64,000 nt of DNA, from assembly GCA_016712635.1 (NCBI GenBank), contig JADJQS010000008.1, forward strand, positions 1 through 64,000, written 5' to 3'. Origin of the DNA: Gammaproteobacteria bacterium. Lineage in GTDB: Bacteria > Pseudomonadota > Gammaproteobacteria > SZUA-140. Each line of letters begins with the position of its first letter. Position 1 is the first letter of the stretch. Below, in pieces: positions 35,013 through 44,100 of the stretch. The position numbers and the translations under genes are program-made. A model generated the notes under the pieces. It was given only the letters and a program-made list of their open reading frames with translations, was not told where the DNA came from and did no database searches.

Positions 35013-35675
35013 ATGAAGGCACGATCGATGGTAATGGCATTTATATTGGCAGTGGCGACAGGGGCGGTGGCTCCTGTTTTAGCACAGGATGACGACGTCC
35101 TCGCGCAGGATATCCGGCAGTTGCAGGACGGCTGGGCGGTGGCGAACTATCAGACGCCGGAAAAGCAGCGGGATGATGCCTTCAAGCAACTGACCGGGAC
35201 GGCAGACCAGGTAGTGGCTCGCCATGAGGGACGTGCCGAGCCGCTCATATGGAAGGCCATCATCCTGAGTTCGCATGCCGGTGCGGTCGGCGGGCTGGGC
35301 GCGCTTGGCAAGGTCAAGGAGGCGCGACGCCTGCTGGAGCGGGCGGAGTCGATCAACCCGGAGGCGCTGAACGGCTCGGTCTATACCTCGCTGGGCAGCC
35401 TCTACTATCAGGTGCCGGGTTGGCCGGTTGGATTCGGCAACGACGAGCAGGCCGAGAAATATCTGAAGAAGGCGCTGTCAGTCAATCCGGACGGCATCGA
35501 CCCGAATTATTTCTACGGCGATTATCTGCTCGAGCAGAAGCGATATGAGGAGGCCGCGCGTTATCTCGAAAAGGCCTTGCAGGCGCCCGACCGTCCGTTC
35601 CGTGCCAGCGCCGATCAAGGGCGGCGCGATGAGGCGCGGGCCAGGCTGGCTCTGGCCCGCAAACATCTGGATTAG
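35013..35675 (+). CDS. Exported TPR protein of the ligase cluster
   Basis: 220 residues with a signal peptide (MKARSMVMAFILAVATGAVAPVLAQ). A helical solenoid of TPR-like units follows (AKEARRLLERAESINPEAL-type, YLKKALSVNPDGIDPNYFYG, YEEAARYLEKALQAP). Ribosome site AGGAGG. Periplasmic location predicted; it may hold or export the product of the cytosolic enzymes. 17 bases after the di-iron gene. Confidence 0.75.
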   Translation: MKARSMVMAFILAVATGAVAPVLAQDDDVLAQDIRQLQDGWAVANYQTPEKQRDDAFKQLTGTADQVVARHEGRAEPLIWKAIILSSHAGAVGGLGALGKVKEARRLLERAESINPEALNGSVYTSLGSLYYQVPGWPVGFGNDEQAEKYLKKALSVNPDGIDPNYFYGDYLLEQKRYEEAARYLEKALQAPDRPFRASADQGRRDEARARLALARKHLD

Positions 35676-35689
35676 TCAGGAGATAAAAC

Positions 35690-36490
35690 ATGAAGCTGGA
35701 ATCTGCGCGAATACTGCTGACCGGCGCCTGTGGCGGGATAGGACAAGCCCTGTTCGTGGAATTGCTGGATCGCGGCGCCAGCGTCGGCATAGTCGACCGT
35801 CGCGGCGATGAGCTGGTGCAGCTTGCCGGGCGGTTCGCCGGTGAGGCCTCCCGCATCGAGCCGGTCTGCGCAGACATCACCGACAGCGCCGGGCGCGCCC
35901 TGATCCTGCGGCGCATGCACGAGCGCTTCGGCGGTGTGGATGTCCTTATCAACAACGCCGGCATTCTGGCCTTCACCGAATTCGCGCGGCAGGATCCCGC
36001 CGGCATTGAGCAGATGATGCGGGTCAATGTGACCGCCCCGCTGGCGCTTGCGCGGGCGGTGCTGCCGGAGATGATCGGGCGCGGCTGGGGCCGCATCGTC
36101 AATGTTGGTTCGATTTTCGGTTCGATCGGATTTGCATGGCACACGGCCTATTCGACGAGCAAATATGCAATGCGCGGATTCTCCGAGGCCTTACGGCGGG
36201 AACTCGATGGCAGCGGCGTAGGGGTGACCTATGTTGCCCCGCGCGCGGTGCGGACGCCGCTCAATCCACCCGAGATGTACCGCATGGCGGAGCGGACCGG
36301 CATGAAGATGGACGAACCGGCGGCGGTCGCGCGACAGATCGTGCGGGCAATCGAGCGCGATCGCAAGGATGTCTACCTGGGTTTTCCGGAATCGTTCTTC
36401 GTCAGGATGAACGCCCTGTTTCCACGCCTTGTCGACGGGGCGTTGCGGCGGCAGAACAGTGTGATGCGAACCTTCATACCGGAAGCCTGA
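35690..36490 (+). CDS. Short-chain dehydrogenase/reductase
   Basis: 266 residues. TGACGGIGQ cofactor motif at residues 11-19, NNAGILAF, catalytic Ser in VNVGSIFGS, and YSTSKYA (YxxxK). Cosubstrate probably NAD(P)H. The C-terminal extension with VYLGFPESFFVRMNALFP is typical of SDRs acting on lipids or ketones. Ribosome site AGGAG, 14 bases after the TPR gene. Last gene of the cluster. Confidence 0.92.
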   Translation: MKLESARILLTGACGGIGQALFVELLDRGASVGIVDRRGDELVQLAGRFAGEASRIEPVCADITDSAGRALILRRMHERFGGVDVLINNAGILAFTEFARQDPAGIEQMMRVNVTAPLALARAVLPEMIGRGWGRIVNVGSIFGSIGFAWHTAYSTSKYAMRGFSEALRRELDGSGVGVTYVAPRAVRTPLNPPEMYRMAERTGMKMDEPAAVARQIVRAIERDRKDVYLGFPESFFVRMNALFPRLVDGALRRQNSVMRTFIPEA

Positions 36491-36565
36491 TGCTTCCTCC
36501 GCCAGGCTTTGATGCCGGCCTCTGGAACTAATCTCTCCCCCTCTCGTCAAATACGCATATCGACC

Positions 36566-36584
36566 CTCGCGCGTGCAGCGCGAG
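36566..36584 (+). terminator. Short GC hairpin downstream of the SDR gene
   Basis: CTCGCGC-GTGCA-GCGCGAG, 7-bp stem, 76 bases after the SDR stop and without a T-run. Possible factor-assisted terminator. The rest of 36491-36791 holds the promoter of the next gene and nothing else I can support. Confidence 0.35.
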
Positions 36585-36628
36585 AGCAGGAATTTCCTAC
36601 ATCAACAATAAATTGTAGGGTCGCGTGG

Positions 36629-36657
36629 ATGACCATTAGAGGCCTCTGGGGTATAAT
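36629..36657 (+). promoter_or_regulatory. Sigma-70 promoter of giant repeat lipoprotein
   Basis: ATGACC (36629-36634), 17-base spacer, TATAAT (36652-36657). A perfect -10 at consensus spacing, leaving a leader of about 125 bases before the ATG at 36792. Confidence 0.65.
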
Positions 36658-36791
36658 CTGCGCTTATAAACATATAACCGCGCGCCAGCCGATCTAGGCG
36701 ACGCGGGATGCGGGTAGGAACTCTTGATAGGGATATCATATCATCTTGCGTCACGGCGGGTCCTGGTGCGCAAGTTGCTTAGATAATCCAT

Positions 36792-39700
36792 ATGAGCTTG
36801 CTGAAACCATTCCATACCCGTCTCGTCTTCCTGGTATTGTCCGGCCTGTTATTGCCGGCCTGTGACGTCAACGAACCCTCCGAGTCCTCTGTTCCGAACC
36901 TTGTCACCGGCGTCGTCAGCGCGCCGAGCGAGGACAGCCTCCAGTTTTCATCCGCTGATCCGTTCATCAACCCATTTTCGCAACTTGCCGCCTGGCTGAC
37001 GGGCACGGCAAACGCCGCTGTCACCGGCCTCGTCCCGGTCAACGGGGCTACTGTGCAACTGGTACGCCTGGATAGCCTGGGGAATGTGGTCACCGTGATC
37101 GCGGCGGCGACCAGTGCCTCCGACGGCTCGTACACCTTCAATGACACACCGGCGCCGGACAGCACCCTGGCCGTCCGGGTGACAGGCCAGGCCAATACCA
37201 TGCGCGCCATTGTGACCGGTTCCGAAGTTGATGTTTCGCCGGCGTCGGAGGCAGTCGTCGACAGTATCGTCGACGCCTTGACGGGTGGAGTGACCCTCGC
37301 GAATTTTGCGGTGGAGGAGGTCGCGGCGCTGTCGAATCTCGTCGCCGGCATGGATGTCGACCTTGACGGCCTGAACTTCACCCAGGCGGTAGCCACGATC
37401 CAGAATGCCTCCTCTCCCATTCTCGGCGGTCTCATCGACGGGTTTTCCGGCGGCGGCGTGGAAGTCGTGCTGCACAACGGCCTGTATGGCGGTCTGCAGC
37501 ATGAGTCAGCCTTTAAGGACACCTTTACCCTGGGCAGCGGCGAGGGCGGCATCGAGATCCACGCACTCGGCGGCGGGTGGGGCTATGGGGACGGCGGCGC
37601 GGCCACCGGCGGCATTCTCTTCGGCACCCTCACGAGGCACGACCTTGCCACCGTCAACGATCCGGAGAGCGACGTCGGCGGCGTTGATGGATCATCCCAC
37701 GTCGTGACTGCGGAAGGGCAGGTCCTGGCGACGGATGCGGCGGGCAATGGAGCCGTGGGTGCCGTCACCTCTGACGGTTCCCTGCTGATCTACCCGGTGG
37801 AGACCAATGCGGCGGGGATCATGGGCCGCGGCCTGATGCTGGCGGTCAAGCGATCGATCGATACGCTGGCGCTCGATAATACCGTGCTCGATCCCGCAGG
37901 GGGCTCCGAAACCGCATACAACCTGGTGAGGCTGAAGGAAACCCTGTCGGGGCCGCTGTCCGGCACGGGCGAGAACTTCGCTGCCCTGACGACGGAAAAC
38001 GGTTCGATATCCTTCGACAGCGACGATCAATTCATCTCCGGCGAGAATGTCTACGCGTCGTTTTCGGCCGATGTGACATCGACCAACCGCCTCGCCCTGG
38101 ACCTCGATAGCGACAGCGTCGTCCAGGACGGTCCCCTGGTGGATAATTTCAACGGCATCTATCAGGTGATCATGGACGGCAGCCTGGTCATGCAGAATGC
38201 CGCCGGCAACTTTCTCGGCCAGGGGTTCGTCACCTCGAACGGACGGCTGCTCGTCATGTCAACCACCACCGATCTGATGCAGATCGAGCTGGATGTCCTT
38301 GCCAACGACAACGATCCCGATGTGGGCGACAGCCTGACGATTACCGGAACCTCGCTCACGCAGCTCGGGGGTACGGTGACGGTCAATGCCGCCGGCAACA
38401 AGCTGCTGTACATCCCGCCGAGGAACACCCTCGGCACCGAGGTCTTCACCTACTCGGTCAGCGATGGTACGACGACCAGAACGGGCAATGTCAGCTTCGT
38501 CCTCGACAACACGAACAGCGCCCCGACGGCGGTTAATGACTCCGGCCTCAGCGTGCCGCTGGGCAGCGTCAACAGCCCGCTCAACGTGCTGGCCAACGAC
38601 AGCGACCCCGACCTTGGCGACTCGCTGTCGATCAGCGCAGTCGGTATCCCCGATTCAGGCGGCACCGTGGCGATCAACGGGACCGGAACCGCCCTGCTGT
38701 ATACCCCGGCGACGGGACACACCGGTGATGAGAATATCAGCTACACCATCAGCGACGAACTGGGTCTTACCGCGACGGCGACAGTCACGGTCACGACGAT
38801 AGACGGGGGCAACAACAGTGCCCCGACGGCGGTCGATGATACCGGCATCAGCGTCGGCAAGGACAGTCTCGACAATCCGGTAAACGTGCTGGCAAACGAC
38901 AGTGATCCCGATGTCGGCGACACGCTGATCGTGATCGCAGCCGGTACGGTGCAGGCGCCCACGGCCGGCGGCACGGTGACCGCCAACGGCGGCAACCTTC
39001 TTTATACCCCGGCATCCGGATATACCGGAAACGAGAGTTTCAGTTATACGATCAGCGACGGTGTCGACACGGACACCGCCACGGTAACGGTCACCGTCGT
39101 GGCCGCGGGCAATACGCCGCCGACCGCGGTTGATGACGGCGGCTTGAGTGTCGCCATGGGCAGCAGCGGCAATATACTGAATGTGCTTGTCAACGACAGC
39201 GATCCGGACATCGGAGCCTTCCTGTCCATAACCGCGGTCGGTGCTACCAGCAACGGGGGCAGCGCGACCATCAACGGTACCAACGACCGACTGATCTACA
39301 CCCCTGCGCCTGGCTACAATGGCAGCGAGAGCTTCACTTACACGGTGAGCGACGGGACGGCGACGGATACCGCGACAGTCACGGTGACCGTGGTCGGAAT
39401 CGGCAACACGGCGCCGAACGCCGTCGACGATTCCGGTCTCAATGTCCAGCAGAACAGCAGCGGCAACCTGCTCGACGTACTTTCGAATGACAGCGACCCG
39501 GATCTGGGCGACACGCTGACGATCACGGCGGTTGGCGCAACGAGCGCGGGCGGCGCTCTTATCAACAACGGTACCAGTCTGGGCTACACGCCGGCGGCGG
39601 CATACACCGGCCCCGAGACCTTTACCTATACTGTCAGCGATGGCGCTGATACGGACACCGCCACGGTGAGCATCAACGTGGTCAACGGCAATACGACGCC

Positions 39701-40238
39701 GAGCGCGGTTGACGATACCGGCTATCTTGTGGCCGAGAACAGCACCAACATCCTCCTCAATGTGCTGGCGAACGACAGCGATCCGGATGTGGGTGATGTC
39801 CTGGCGATCACGGCGGTGGGGGCGACCAGTAACGGCGGTTCGGTGACCAACAACGGCACCAGCCTGGGCTACGCCCCGGCGCCCAGCTACAGCGGCCCCG
39901 AGACCTTCACGTACACCGTCAGCGACGGCTCGGCGACCGATACCGCGAGTGTCACCGTCACAGTGTTGCCCGCCAACAGTGCGCCGAACGCGGTGAATGA
40001 CAGCGGTTTCAACATCCAGTTCAACAGCAGCAACAACGTGCTCAGTGTGCTGGCGAACGACAGCGACCCCGATCTTGGCGACACGCTGACGATCACGGCG
40101 GTGGGGCCGAGGAGTGGCGGCGGCGCGGTCACCAACAACGGCACCAGCCTAGGCTACAGCCCGGCGGGGGCTACAGCGGCCCCGAGAGCTTCACCTACAC
40201 GATCAGCGATGGCGTCGCGACGGACACGGCGACGGTGA
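36792..40238 (+). CDS. Giant repeat lipoprotein, N-terminal segment
   Basis: A signal peptide with lipobox LLPAC (about 21-25) is followed by an SdrD/carboxypeptidase-regulatory-like beta domain (VPVNGATVQLVRLDSLGNV...). A larger N-terminal domain (about 200-470) comes next, with GAVTSDGSLLIYPV...GRGLMLAVKRS. Seven cadherin-like repeats of ~95 residues then begin near residue 497. The frame is lost at the G-run 40166-40170; codons after that to 40238 are out of register. The Asp-rich NDSDPD motifs are likely calcium sites. Confidence 0.85.
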   Translation: MSLLKPFHTRLVFLVLSGLLLPACDVNEPSESSVPNLVTGVVSAPSEDSLQFSSADPFINPFSQLAAWLTGTANAAVTGLVPVNGATVQLVRLDSLGNVVTVIAAATSASDGSYTFNDTPAPDSTLAVRVTGQANTMRAIVTGSEVDVSPASEAVVDSIVDALTGGVTLANFAVEEVAALSNLVAGMDVDLDGLNFTQAVATIQNASSPILGGLIDGFSGGGVEVVLHNGLYGGLQHESAFKDTFTLGSGEGGIEIHALGGGWGYGDGGAATGGILFGTLTRHDLATVNDPESDVGGVDGSSHVVTAEGQVLATDAAGNGAVGAVTSDGSLLIYPVETNAAGIMGRGLMLAVKRSIDTLALDNTVLDPAGGSETAYNLVRLKETLSGPLSGTGENFAALTTENGSISFDSDDQFISGENVYASFSADVTSTNRLALDLDSDSVVQDGPLVDNFNGIYQVIMDGSLVMQNAAGNFLGQGFVTSNGRLLVMSTTTDLMQIELDVLANDNDPDVGDSLTITGTSLTQLGGTVTVNAAGNKLLYIPPRNTLGTEVFTYSVSDGTTTRTGNVSFVLDNTNSAPTAVNDSGLSVPLGSVNSPLNVLANDSDPDLGDSLSISAVGIPDSGGTVAINGTGTALLYTPATGHTGDENISYTISDELGLTATATVTVTTIDGGNNSAPTAVDDTGISVGKDSLDNPVNVLANDSDPDVGDTLIVIAAGTVQAPTAGGTVTANGGNLLYTPASGYTGNESFSYTISDGVDTDTATVTVTVVAAGNTPPTAVDDGGLSVAMGSSGNILNVLVNDSDPDIGAFLSITAVGATSNGGSATINGTNDRLIYTPAPGYNGSESFTYTVSDGTATDTATVTVTVVGIGNTAPNAVDDSGLNVQQNSSGNLLDVLSNDSDPDLGDTLTITAVGATSAGGALINNGTSLGYTPAAAYTGPETFTYTVSDGADTDTATVSINVVNGNTTPSAVDDTGYLVAENSTNILLNVLANDSDPDVGDVLAITAVGATSNGGSVTNNGTSLGYAPAPSYSGPETFTYTVSDGSATDTASVTVTVLPANSAPNAVNDSGFNIQFNSSNNVLSVLANDSDPDLGDTLTITAVGPRSGGGAVTNNGTSLGYSPAGATAAPRASPTRSAMASRRTRRR

Positions 40239-41640
40239 CCCTGACGGTGGTCGGGACCAGTAATACCGCGCCCAATGCGGTCAATGACAGCGGTCTGAGC
40301 GTGCAGCAGGGGAGCGCGAACAACGTGCTCAACGTGCTGGCGAACGACAGCGACCCGGACGTGGGCGATACGCTGACGATCACGGCGGTGGGGGCGACGA
40401 GCGCGGGCGGGTCGGTGACCAACAACGGCAGCAGCCTGAGCTACCCCCGGCGGGGGCGTATACCGGTCCCGAGAGCTTCACCTACACCGTGAGCGATGGC
40501 ACATCGACTGACACTGCAACCGTGAGCGTAACCGTGGTGAGCGGAAACACTGCGCCGAATGCGGTCAATGATACCGGCTACCTCGTGGCGGAGAACAGCG
40601 GAAGTGTCGTGCTTGGCGTGCTGGCGAACGACAGCGATCCGGATGTGGGTGATGTCCTGGCGATCACGGCGGTGGGGGCGACCAGTAACGGCGGTTCGGT
40701 GACCAACAACGGCACCAGCCTGGGCTACGCCCCGGCGCCCAGCTACAGCGGCCCCGAGACCTTCACGTACACCGTCAGCGACGGCTCGGCGACCGATACC
40801 GCGAGTGTCACCGTCACAGTGTTGCCCGCCAACAGTGCGCCGAACGCGGTGAATGACAGCGGTTTCAACATCCAGTTCAACAGCAGCAACAACGTGCTCA
40901 GTGTGCTGGCGAACGACAGCGACCCCGATCTTGGCGACACGCTGACGATCACGGCGGTGGGGCCGAGGAGTGGCGGCGGTGCGGTAACCAACAACGGCAC
41001 CAGCCTGAGCTACAGCCCGGCGGGGGGCTACAGCGGCCCCGAGAGCTTCACCTACACGATCAGCGATGGCGTCGCGACGGACACGGCGACGGTGACCCTG
41101 ACGGTGGTCGGGACCAGTAATACCGCGCCCAATGCGGTCAATGACAGCGGTCTGAGCGTGCAGCAGGGGAGCGCGAACAACGTGCTCAACGTGCTGGCGA
41201 ACGACAGCGACCCGGACGTGGGCGATACGCTGACGATCACGGCGGTGGGGGCGACGAGCGCGGGCGGGTCGGTGACCAACAACGGCAGCAGCCTGAGCTA
41301 CACCCCGGCGGGGGCGTATACCGGTCCCGAGAGCTTCACCTACACCGTGAGCGATGGCACATCGACCGACACTGCAACCGTGAGCGTAACCGTGGTGAGC
41401 GGAAACACTGCGCCGAATGCGGTCAATGATACCGGCTACCTCGTGGCGGAGAACAGCGGAAGTGTCGTGCTTGGCGTGCTGGCGAACGACAGCGATCCGG
41501 ATGTGGGTGATGTCCTGGCGATCACGGCGGTGGGGGCGACCAGTAACGGCGGTTCGGTGACCAACAACGGCACCAGCCTGGGCTACGCCCCGGCGCCCAG
41601 CTACAGCGGCCCCGAGACCTTCACGTACACCGTCAGCGAC
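39762..41640 (+). repeat. 858-bp higher-order tandem repeat, array A
   Basis: Three-domain units of 858 bp recur almost base for base. Copies start at 39762 (856 bp, two deletions), 40618 (858 bp) and 41476 (partial, diverging after about 41640). Marker: AACATCCAGTTCAACAGCAG at 40011 and 40867. Confidence 0.85.
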
Positions 41641-43683
41641 GGTGCGGCGACCGATACCGCGACCGTGACGGTGACAGTCGTGCCGGCGAACAACGCGCCG
41701 ACTGCCAATGATGACAGTGGTTTGAATGTCCAATCAAACAGCAGCAACAACGTGCTCAATGTGCTGGCGAACGACAGCGACCCCGATCTTGGCGACACGC
41801 TGACGATCACGGCGGTGGGGGCGACCAGTAACGGCGGTTCGGTGACCAACAACGGCACCAACCTGAGTTACACACCGGCGGCGGCCTACACCGGCCCCGA
41901 GACCTTCACCTACACCGTCAGCGATGGCGTCGGAAGCGATACCGCGACCGTGAGTGTGACGGTGGTGGCGGGGGGGAATGCGGCACCGGCGCCCGCCGAC
42001 GATTCGTTCAACGTGGGTCAGGATACGAGTGGTAACGCGCTCGACGTACTGGCGAATGATAGCGATGCAGATCTGCCGGCGCCGACCCTGTCGATCACGG
42101 CGGCCAGCATCAGCACTCCGCTCGGCGCCGGCGGCACAGTCAGCATCAACGGCACCAGCGACGGCCTGCTATACACGCCTGCAGCCGGTGCGACCGGCAC
42201 CGAGGTGCTCAGCTATACGGTCAGCGACGGTGTCGATACGGCGGTGGCCTCAGTCACGGTCACAGTCGGCGGCAATGCGGCGCCGAATGCGGCCGATGAC
42301 AGCTTTAGTGTCGGCAGGAACAGCTCCGGTAATGTGCTGACCGTCCTGACCAATGACGGCGATCCGGATGTGCCTGCGCAAGCCCTGGCGATCACGGCGG
42401 TGGGGGCGACCAGTAACGGCGGTTCGGTGACCAACAACGGCAGCAGCCTGAGTTACACGCCGGGGTCTGGCTACAGCGGCCCCGAGACCTTCACGTACAC
42501 CGTCAGCGACAGTGCGGCGACCGATACCGCGACCGTGACGATCACGGTGATCGCGCCCGCGAACACCCCGCCGACTGCGACCGATGACAGCGGTTTCAAC
42601 ATCCAGTTCAATAGCAGCAACAACGTGCTCAGTGTGCTGGCGAACGACAGCGACCCCGATCTTGGCGACACGCTGACGATCACGGCGGTGGGGCCGAGGA
42701 GTGGCGGCGGTGCGGTAACCAACAACGGCACCAGCCTGAGCTACAGCCCGGCGGGGGGCTACAGCGGCCCCGAGAGCTTCACCTACACGATCAGCGATGG
42801 CGTCGCGACGGACACGGCGACGGTGACCCTGACGGTGGTCGGGACCAGTAATACCGCGCCCAATGCGGTCAATGACAGCGGTCTGAGCGTGCAGCAGGGG
42901 AGCGCGAACAACGTGCTCAACGTGCTGGCGAACGACAGCGACCCGGACGTGGGCGATACGCTGACGATCACGGCGGTGGGGGCGACGAGCGCGGGCGGGT
43001 CGGTGACCAACAACGGCAGCAGCCTGAGCTACACCCCGGCGGGGGCGTATACCGGTCCCGAGAGCTTCACCTACACCGTGAGCGATGGCACATCGACCGA
43101 CACTGCAACCGTGAGCGTAACCGTGGTGAGCGGAAACACTGCGCCGAATGCGACCAACGACAACTACAGCGCCAACCGGAATAGCACGGCTAATGCGTTG
43201 AACGTGCTGGCGAACGACAGCGATCCGGATGTGGGTGATGTCCTGGCGATCACGGCGGTGGGGGCGACCAGTAACGGCGGTTCGGTGACCAACAACGGCA
43301 GCAGCCTGAGTTACACGCCGGGGTCTGGCTACAGCGGCCCCGAGACCTTCACGTACACCGTCAGCGACAGTGCGGCGACCGATACCGCGACCGTGACGAT
43401 CACGGTGATCGCGCCCGCGAACACCCCGCCGACTGCGACCGATGACAGCGGTTTCAACATCCAGTTCAATAGCAGCAACAACGTGCTCAGTGTGCTGGCG
43501 AACGACAGCGACCCCGATCTTGGCGACACGCTGACGATCACGGCGGTGGGGCCGAGGAGTGGCGGCGGTGCGGTAACCAACAACGGCACCAGCCTGAGCT
43601 ACAGCCCGGCGGGGGCCACAGCGGCCCCGAGAGCTTCACCTACACGATCAGCGATGGCGTCGCGACGGACACGGCGACGGTGA
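40489..43683 (+). CDS. Giant repeat lipoprotein, central segment
   Basis: Eleven cadherin-like repeats, ending near 43611 where another G is missing. The short piece 40235-40492 in a third frame supplies the repeat between this and the N-terminal segment. There is no start signal of its own, so it is a continuation, not a separate gene. Domain pattern per repeat: NTAPNAVNDSG, NVLANDSDPDVGD, TLTITAVG, GGSVTNNG, ESFTYTVSDG, TATVSVTVV. Confidence 0.7.
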   Translation: MSDGTSTDTATVSVTVVSGNTAPNAVNDTGYLVAENSGSVVLGVLANDSDPDVGDVLAITAVGATSNGGSVTNNGTSLGYAPAPSYSGPETFTYTVSDGSATDTASVTVTVLPANSAPNAVNDSGFNIQFNSSNNVLSVLANDSDPDLGDTLTITAVGPRSGGGAVTNNGTSLSYSPAGGYSGPESFTYTISDGVATDTATVTLTVVGTSNTAPNAVNDSGLSVQQGSANNVLNVLANDSDPDVGDTLTITAVGATSAGGSVTNNGSSLSYTPAGAYTGPESFTYTVSDGTSTDTATVSVTVVSGNTAPNAVNDTGYLVAENSGSVVLGVLANDSDPDVGDVLAITAVGATSNGGSVTNNGTSLGYAPAPSYSGPETFTYTVSDGAATDTATVTVTVVPANNAPTANDDSGLNVQSNSSNNVLNVLANDSDPDLGDTLTITAVGATSNGGSVTNNGTNLSYTPAAAYTGPETFTYTVSDGVGSDTATVSVTVVAGGNAAPAPADDSFNVGQDTSGNALDVLANDSDADLPAPTLSITAASISTPLGAGGTVSINGTSDGLLYTPAAGATGTEVLSYTVSDGVDTAVASVTVTVGGNAAPNAADDSFSVGRNSSGNVLTVLTNDGDPDVPAQALAITAVGATSNGGSVTNNGSSLSYTPGSGYSGPETFTYTVSDSAATDTATVTITVIAPANTPPTATDDSGFNIQFNSSNNVLSVLANDSDPDLGDTLTITAVGPRSGGGAVTNNGTSLSYSPAGGYSGPESFTYTISDGVATDTATVTLTVVGTSNTAPNAVNDSGLSVQQGSANNVLNVLANDSDPDVGDTLTITAVGATSAGGSVTNNGSSLSYTPAGAYTGPESFTYTVSDGTSTDTATVSVTVVSGNTAPNATNDNYSANRNSTANALNVLANDSDPDVGDVLAITAVGATSNGGSVTNNGSSLSYTPGSGYSGPETFTYTVSDSAATDTATVTITVIAPANTPPTATDDSGFNIQFNSSNNVLSVLANDSDPDLGDTLTITAVGPRSGGGAVTNNGTSLSYSPAGATAAPRASPTRSAMASRRTRRR

Positions 43684-44100
43684 CCCTGACGGTGGTCGGG
43701 ACCAGTATACCGCGCCCAATGCGGTCAATGACAGCGGTCTGAGCGTGCAGCAGGGGAGCGCGAACAACGGCTCAACGTGCTGGCGAACGACAGCGACCAG
43801 GACGTGGGCGATACGCTGACGATCACGGCGGTGGGGGCGACGAGCGCGGGCGGGTCGGTGACCAACAACGGCAGCAGCCTGAGCTACACCCCGGCGGGGG
43901 CGTATACCGGTCCCGAGAGCTTCACCTACACCGTGAGCGATGGCACATCGACCGACACTGCAACCGTGAGCGTAACCGTGGTGAGCGGAAACACTGCGCC
44001 GAATGCGACCAACGACAACTACAGCGCCAACCGGAATAGCACGGCTAATGCGTTGAACGTGCTGGCGAACGACAGCGATCCGGATGTGGGTGATGTCCTG
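42388..44100 (+). repeat. 858-bp higher-order tandem repeat, array B
   Basis: Units start at 42388 (858 bp) and 43246 (855 bp because of three deletions), with a third partial start at 44101. Two of three domains are shared with array A, so arrays A and B derive from the same block. Confidence 0.85.

Noticed and set aside
40441..41733. 430-codon minus-strand frame (and similar ~80-codon ones across 38.2-46.1 kb)
   Set aside because: Antisense shadows of the cadherin-like repeats, periodic for the same reason.
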